In this document: positions 17,401 through 23,400 of the stretch, one piece after another
Numbering within the stretch: position 1 is the first letter of the stretch
Layout of the letters: every line of letters begins with the position of its first letter
Source: a virus
Strand: one strand, 5' to 3'
Length of the DNA stretch: 43,560 nt
Virus record (IMG/VR): IMGVR_UViG_3300046318_000105
Span: 1 to 43,560 of that record
Translations under genes and position numbers: made by a program
The notes under the pieces: model-generated
What the model was told of the DNA's origin: nothing
Seen by the model: the letters and a program-made list of their open reading frames with translations, nothing else
Databases searched by the model: none

Positions 17401-20400
17401 TCTTTGACCCAGCTACACACTTCCCTACTGCAGAGCAGAACAACAACGCTTACTGGGACTGGGCTAGAGAGTCGCTCAAGAATAAGACAATCTCTCCAGA
17501 GGATCTAAAAGAGCTTCTAGGTAGACTGAAGAACGAGCTTATAAGCAGCCAGGTCGCGTCTCACGGTACGGACAAAGATGGTAACGATATTAGGTCTAAT
17601 GTTCTAAAGAGCAATATCCTAAACTACCTAGAAAAGCACCCTGAGGCAGACCTAGAAGAAGTCCTTAATGTTTATGGCGGCACATTAGACAATGAGACCG
17701 CTAAGAATCTTATGAAGTGGGGCGGGCAACTAAAACTTGCTGGCCATGAAGATGCTTACCGAGAGATGCGAGACGGTGCCCTCAAAGAGTTATCCGATCT
17801 AGCCGCTCAATACTACAATGAAGCCAAGGCTGAAAAATCCACCAATACAGAGGGTGCAACTGGAACCGAAGGCGACCAGGCAGTTACCACTGGCCAAGAG
17901 CGTCCAGAGGGCGGTGTTGCAAAGAAGATCTCTGAACTTAACGTTGGAGATCGACTATACGACGAAGAGACCGAATCTATGGCCACCGTTGTTGGTGTCT
18001 ACGAAGACCCTGATCGTGCCGGTCGCATCGTTCTTACTATTCGTTTTGACGATGGTCGAGAAGATGTGTCCTCATACAAGAAGTCGCACACTGTCGAGAC
18101 TTACCCAACTGAAGAAGAGCCTGCTGCAACAACCACATCTAGAACTACTGAAGATGTAGTTGGTGGCGAGGATGCAGATACTTCTAGGACTGAGACCGGT
18201 ACTGAAGCTGATACTGAGGTCGAGGTCGAGGTCATAGAAGAGCCTCAGATTGCAGTGGAGCAGGGTGAAGCTATTGATGCTGAGCCAGGGTCTACTGTTC
18301 TAGATGACCCAGAGACAGAAACTGCTGAACCTACAAAACCTAAGCGTAAGCCAGCTGGTCCTCGTAAGCCTAAAAAGGTAAATCTTTCAGACGTTTCCGA
18401 TGAAGAGCGCGAAGCATTTATTCGCATTTTCGATGCTCTAGAGAACTTCAATCGAGTTGAGGAAGAGTATGGCGGCAAAAAGTACGACCCTAAGTACTAC
18501 ATCGACGAAAAAGACCGCAAGTTTGACAACAAAGATGTAGAAGAGCTAGCCTCTGAGAACACTAAGGGTATTGGCGAGGATCTAGGAGTCCAGCTAATGG
18601 ACCCAACCACAGACGCCTTCGAGCCTGGAAGTGACTGGAGTGTACGTCAACCTACCCCTGGTGCTTTCACTGGCCGCGTTGCCCGCATGCTCGAGGGTAA
18701 GACCAAGTCTGAGGCCAGGGACATCCTTAAGAGCCTTAAGGTTTCTTGGTTTGACACTGAAACTACTGGAATCTCTGGTTTTGACGGGGACCCAACTAAC
18801 AACGATGTTGTGCAGGTTGGTATTGTAAATACACAGGATGGTGAGGTTCTAGATCGTCTAAACATCTACATCAACCCAGGCATCGAGAACGGTGTTCAGC
18901 TAGGCAAATGGTCGGCTGAAAACCTAGTCAGGGATTCACTTGATGACGAAGGAAACCCAATCCTAGGTCCTGATGGTAAGCCTCTAACTGAAAAGGTCAC
19001 TAATGAGTGGCTATCTGAGCAGATGTCGATCACCGAAGCCGTTCAGCAGATTATGGACTTCATGGGCCGTGACCCAATTATTGGTGGTCAGAACGTTCCG
19101 TTCGACCTTCAGGTTCTTCAGCGTATGTTTGATAAGGCTGGGGTCCGCGGCTTCCACATCACTGGAACTATTGACTCTAAAGACCTATCTGAAGAGTTCC
19201 TACCTAAGTACAACGAGTACGAAGGAACCGAAGGCCCTAAGAGATTTGACAAGGCTAAGAATAAGTTTGTACCTACCTCCAGCCTCGGTTATGTGGCCGA
19301 GTTCCTAGGGTTTGGAACTACACGTTGGCACTCAGCCGATGGTGACGCCGAGGATGCTTGGAAACTTGCTTCTGCCACTATGGACCGAGCAGCTGCAGCG
19401 GATCCAGACGGAACTAGCGACCTAATGAACCGGGACGCCATGAGAAAGCGCTACCAAGAGCGTATGGCTAAGTTCCTAAAGACTATTGACCCACGCAACC
19501 CATCTACTGCTAAGCAGCATGGCGCGGTTCGTAAAGAGGGCTTTGGCGAATACCTAGACGACCTAGGTCTCTCCCGCGACCACCAAAACGCCCTATTCGA
19601 GCAGATTAAAGAGATGACTCGCGGTGAGGCCGCTAAGTTTATTAGCACTTTCATTCAAGCCAACCCTCTACCTAAGCCTAGTACTAAGCCTTCTATCCAA
19701 AGAAGAGAGATTAGCCTAAGTCAGGTACTTAAGAATGTCGAGTCACTAGAAAGACTGAAGTCCCAGCCACTACCAGCAGGACTACGCAACCTAGGTAAGC
19801 GTCCAGCCGACCTTAAGGTTCAGCACTCGCACTTTGACTATGAGTTCAAAAAGTTCCTGAAGAAGCAATACCCTGACAAGAGTATCGCTGAGATCTGGGC
19901 ATCTAGTATGACTGACCCTAAGGTCGAGCAATACTTCAACTATTTTTCTAAACTATATGAGAAGACTTTATCACTTCCTTCAAATGAAGCATTCTCTATT
20001 GGCAATGCCACAATCTCAGCGAGGGAGGGCCTGCTTAACGAGCGAGACTTATCTGTTGTCTCTAATGCTCTAGATATACTACAGGGCCGATTCTCTCTAG
20101 GGGAGACACCTATTCGAGTGTCCTACCTACCTCAGGCAGATGTAGACAATCTAGTTGGAAAACAAGGCACTGCTGGATACGCCTACGTTGACGAGCAGGG
20201 CGCTCACATGGTTCTGTCTGAAGGAATCCTAAAGGGCTATGAATCAGACCCTAGAGAGGGTAGGTCTGACAACCAGGTTCTTTCGCACCTAGCCACCATT
20301 GTCCACGAGTACGGACACCTAGTTCATGCAGCATTACTTGGATCTAACTTTACTGAAGAGGAAGAAGCTGACCTAGCCAAAGAGTTCCAACGCCGGTTCA

Positions 20401-23400
20401 AGAAAACTAGGGTCACGGAATACGGTGAAACTAACACAGCTGAGAAGTTTGCTGAAATGTTCTTTGACATGGAGTATAGCCGAATGGAGGGCACCGAGCC
20501 AGCCATCCCAGAGTTCACCAAGTTTATGGAATCTATCAAGGGTCGTAAGGCTGCTATTAAGCCATCCTTCCTAAACAAACTAGGTATTAAAAAACCTCAG
20601 CGACGAGAGATGCCACCAGAGAACACCAAGCCAGAGTTTGATGGAGCTACTAAGCTTTCTGGTGCTGACCTGGATGCTTTCGAAGGCTCCTCTGAGGCAC
20701 TACGTGGCAGTGACCAAGAGGCTGGTTACATTCCTGACCCTAACAATGAAAAAGCCTTTAACGAGTTCTGGCGTCAGGTAAGCCCTAATGCACGCAACCC
20801 TATATCTGAGGTGCAAGCGCGTATCCAGTTTAAGAAGGAAATCGAGAAGGCTAACAGAGATACTCGACGCTACGAAGTTCTTAAGGTTGAAGGTACTAAC
20901 TCCTATATCCGCTATAAGAGTGGGGATGCTTCTCCAGAAGCCATCCAACAGACTATCGATCAAATGCGTGACCTTGAGGACTTCAATGTTGCTGGCGGCA
21001 TTTCTCAGGTCGTAACTCTAGCCAAGCGCGGAACCTTCTCTGTTGCAAGAATGTTTGCTACCACTCAGGGTACCGATGAAGAGATCCACGGATACTCACT
21101 TCTCGATGCAACTGATAGAGGTATTGGTCATATTGTTGTTGACCCTTCTCAGGTGTCTGTGTCCCCTAAGTCTGTAGTAGACGGGTACCACTATGACAAG
21201 GGTGGAACTGACGCTCAGAACATGCTGAAGCGTACCCTAGTTCACGAATATGCCCACAACTGGGCCAAAGTGGTTCTTGGGCACCGCCAGCAAGACAGCG
21301 CAAGATTTGAAGAGTTTGTGCAGAGCGTGGTCCAGAGAGTTCAGACTTCTGACGGAAAGCTTGTCCACCCTATCTCTGAGATCGGAGAGGGTTCGGATGG
21401 TGAAAGCTTCTCTGAGTTCTTTACAGCTGCCTTCTTCCAAATCGTTGAAGGTCGCATGCTCCCTACTAAGGGGTCTCCACTTGATCAGTTTATTCAGTTC
21501 TTCGCTAAGTATGCCGGATCCAATGTTGAGCCGATTATTAAGAATGTCAGACCAATCCCTCAGGTTGAAGAATCATCTTCCGGTGGACAACGACTAAACT
21601 TCCCGAATGTCTGTGAAGGCATCGGCCCTAAAAACATTAACCTAGAGTACGGCCGACGTAGAGAGTTCTACCGAAACGGCCTGGACCCATACGGACGTCC
21701 ACTAAGCGATAGCCGTAAAGAGATGGTTAGCGACTACAGCGACTACATTGACAAGCTAGAGTCGATATACCAAGACACCAAGAGTGCCGATGACTTCGAC
21801 ATTATGACCTCAGCAATGACGGCTCTGAAGCGAATCTATGACTCTATGTTCTTTGCCTATGCTAGAAATAACTCTAGATTCAATGTAGGCACCATTGGTG
21901 ATGATATTGACACCAATGAGCAGAGCTTCCGTAGCTGGACAGCGCCAGTGTCTCCACTATTCTTACCAGAGTCTGAGGGCCCGTTCAAGAATGAAATGAC
22001 TACTGGACGCTACACCGACCCTAATGGCGTTTCGTACCCACTTGTATACATCTCTTCGACTAAAGCAGATGGCCGCACATACACAGCTGCAGTAGCTCTT
22101 AGCCCAGATAACGCTGACTTCGATCTTGCTAGTGCCGATCTAGATACCCTTATCGAGGCATCTGTTGGTAAGATGATCACCATCTCTGATAAAGAGAAGA
22201 CTGGCCAGATCCTTGACCACGTATCTATTGATGGCGACTTCCGTCGCAAAGGTATCGCCACATCCCTCCTGTCGTTTACTAGAAGCAATACAACTAAGAA
22301 GGTTCTACACAAGGGTAACTCTACTCCGGACGTATCTGCCTGGGCTCAGTCGGTTGATAAGTCTGAGCAGTCCTACGTGTCTACTCCACGTGCATTTGAC
22401 GATGCTTCTCACGTTGCTCGCCATAACCGTCACGCTATTAACCTAATCTCCGACCGTGAGCCACCTAAAGAGATCGATACATCAGCGGAAACCCTAGAGT
22501 CTGAAGCGATTCACTATGCTGGAGAGAACTATGGAGAGTTCTACCACCCTAACTTGCAGGACTACACCTCTAGACAAGGTGGCGGTCTCGGTGTCTACCA
22601 CTCTACAGTTGGATATGTTTCAGCTGAAACCCTTAGTTCGATGCGTGGCAATGAGCCTAAAGACCCAGAGAGCGTTGCGAGTAAGGTAGAGGACCTTCAG
22701 GGTGGCGATGGATTCGACCAACCAGTAAGTGTTGTCTATAACCCTCGCACCGGTGAGGCCTATGTAGCCGACGGAAACCACCGCGTCCAGGCTTCGCTAG
22801 ATGCCGGAGTATCCCATGTCCCTACTAGGGTCTTCGTGATGGATGTCCCTCCTGCACAAAAGAACGCTCAGGTAAAGAAACTAGAGCGCGATGGCGGTCT
22901 ACCTCTTCCAGAAGGTGCAGATGAGGTGCACCCATACTTCGTATTCAACAAAAAAGACCTAGTCAACGGAGAAGACCTATCTGACCCTAGCATTGTTGAA
23001 GAAATGTCTTCTAATGTTGTCGTTTGGTCCGGCCGCGGTAAGTCATCTGACCGAAACCGCTCTGCGAAGTTCGATCCAGACCCTAACAATATCTTTGAGA
23101 AACTTGCTCCAGGTGAGTACGTTATGGATAAGAAGACTAACAAGATTTACCAGGTATACGGACAGGACTTCACTACTCAGGTAAATGCGGATGGTGTAGA
23201 AGAAGTTGTATTCACTGGAAAGATTATCGTTCGAGAGTTTGAGGGTAACCTAGACAATCTAGATAGAATTAGAATCTCGACCAACTTTAACAATGGCAAC
23301 ATTCGCTACTCCAGGGTTGGAAATGCTTCGGCTGATGGCTCGTACAACGATGTTAGATCCTACATTGATGAGCTACGCGACCCTGCTGATTTCGAAAATG

